Below, piece by piece: positions 63,480 to 64,000 of a stretch of 64,000 nucleotides of DNA. The notes under the pieces are model-generated. The model saw only the letters and a list, made by a program, of their open reading frames with translations. It was not told where the DNA came from and did not search any database. The stretch is from Dysgonamonadaceae bacterium (GTDB lineage: Bacteria; Bacteroidota; Bacteroidia; Bacteroidales; Azobacteroidaceae). The position numbers and the translations under genes are program-made. The number at the start of each line of letters is the position of its first letter. Position 1 is the first letter of the stretch. The DNA is taken from positions 1 through 64,000 of the forward strand of contig JAISOJ010000076.1 in assembly GCA_031275735.1 (NCBI GenBank), in the 5' to 3' direction.

Positions 63480-64000
63480 ACAGGATTGTTGGAGATTCTA
63501 TGAACTTGATTTGTCGCATCTGTTTTATGTAGATATAGGACTAAGTCCCGCCATTTTTCTACTGCTTGGTTACTCGAAAAACGATCCTTGTCTCTCAAAG
63601 CATTCTGGCTTAATTTTCTCCTTAATAAACGGTCCTGCATTAATTTCGTCAAGCACTGAGCATATGCATCCGTATCAAAGCAAGGGATTAAGAAACCATC
63701 TATTTCATTATTTATTATTTCCTGTGGACCGGTATTACAATCAAAAGCAATCGTCGGAATACCTAACGATTTCGCTTCAATCAATACCATCGGTAAACCT
63801 TCTGCTCGCGAAGACATAGCGTAAATAGCCGTTTTTTTGTAATATTCCTCAATATTCGCCTTTAGCGGAAGAATTTCAACCGAATCGCCCATATTGTTGT
63901 TTTGTATTTGTTTTTCTAATTTTTCTTTTTCTTCTCCTTCTCCGATAATCAACAATTTCCATCCTTCTTTTATTTTCGAATCAACTTTGCTCCAAATATC
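63449..64000 (-). CDS. Glycosyltransferase family 4, C-terminal part
   Basis: The frame is open to the right edge (DIWSKVDSKIKEGWKLLIIG precedes the track's TTG start at 63955), so the N-terminal half lies outside. The GT-B C-terminal domain shows the EX7E motif EGLPMVLIEAKSLGIPTIA and GPQEIINNEIDGFL. It transfers a sugar from an activated donor, probably for surface polysaccharide. The last codons (FTASLEAKP) are part of the terminator hairpin. Confidence 0.85.
   Translation of the reverse strand, partial: DIWSKVDSKIKEGWKLLIIGEGEEKEKLEKQIQNNNMGDSVEILPLKANIEEYYKKTAIYAMSSRAEGLPMVLIEAKSLGIPTIAFDCNTGPQEIINNEIDGFLIPCFDTDAYAQCLTKLMQDRLLRRKLSQNALRDKDRFSSNQAVEKWRDLVLYLHKTDATNQVHRISNNPVFTASLEAKP

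Overview
The window is a low-GC chromosomal segment from a member of the Bacteroidota, most likely Bacteroidales. The evidence is paired SusC/SusD outer-membrane systems, BACON, GLUG and DUF1735-type lipoproteins, type IX secretion (T9SS) C-terminal domains, Bacteroidota promoters (TTTG, about 20 nt, TANNTTTG), Bacteroidales-type double-glycine peptide leaders, and the general gene set. I cannot name the genus. I saw no rRNA, tRNA or CRISPR array. Coordinates and motifs were read by eye; no alignment or database search was run.

Layout. 1-14.6 kb is mostly housekeeping: the end of lpxH, a CPA2 antiporter, mnmA, an AbiEi-like winged-helix protein, an ISAs1 transposase relic, fabD, a Nudix hydrolase, a zinc-ribbon/Nif3 pair, a B12-dependent ribonucleotide reductase, a VOC protein and a SIRT5-like sirtuin. 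14.7-21.4 kb is a peptide island flanked by two pieces of an ISAzo13-type transposase. It carries a C39-like/VKOR/thioredoxin fusion and two duplicated modules, each made of a double-glycine precursor, a TlpA-like thioredoxin and a terminator. The two cores are unrelated. The second precursor (54 aa) is absent from the ORF track.

21.4-30 kb holds a glycosyltransferase and a five-gene leftward operon: sulfatase, ribokinase, ADP-ribosylglycohydrolase-like lipoprotein, sulfatase, anaerobic sulfatase-maturating enzyme. A divergent LacI-type regulator follows at 30.1 kb, then an esterase. 32.5-50.5 kb is a leftward polysaccharide-utilisation locus with two SusC/SusD pairs, two parallel beta-helix proteins and several surface lipoproteins. 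The sulfatase operon and this locus share the same 18-bp operator (AAACAAACGTTTGTGCAT), placed identically over the -33 box of a consensus promoter. A related palindrome lies at the regulator's own start. The simplest reading is one LacI-controlled regulon for a sulfated, possibly ribose-containing glycan.

51.3-56 kb has two glycosyltransferases and a compact cassette: a 104-residue peptide with 24 cysteines spaced almost entirely as CXXX, a radical SAM/SPASM enzyme, a SPASM-like partner and a small accessory protein. This matches the CXXX-repeat peptide modification families and is the strongest candidate for an exciting, little-described system. 56.3-64 kb carries a YfhO membrane protein, a glycosyltransferase, T9SS cargo proteins, a frameshifted subtilase and the end of a GT4 glycosyltransferase.
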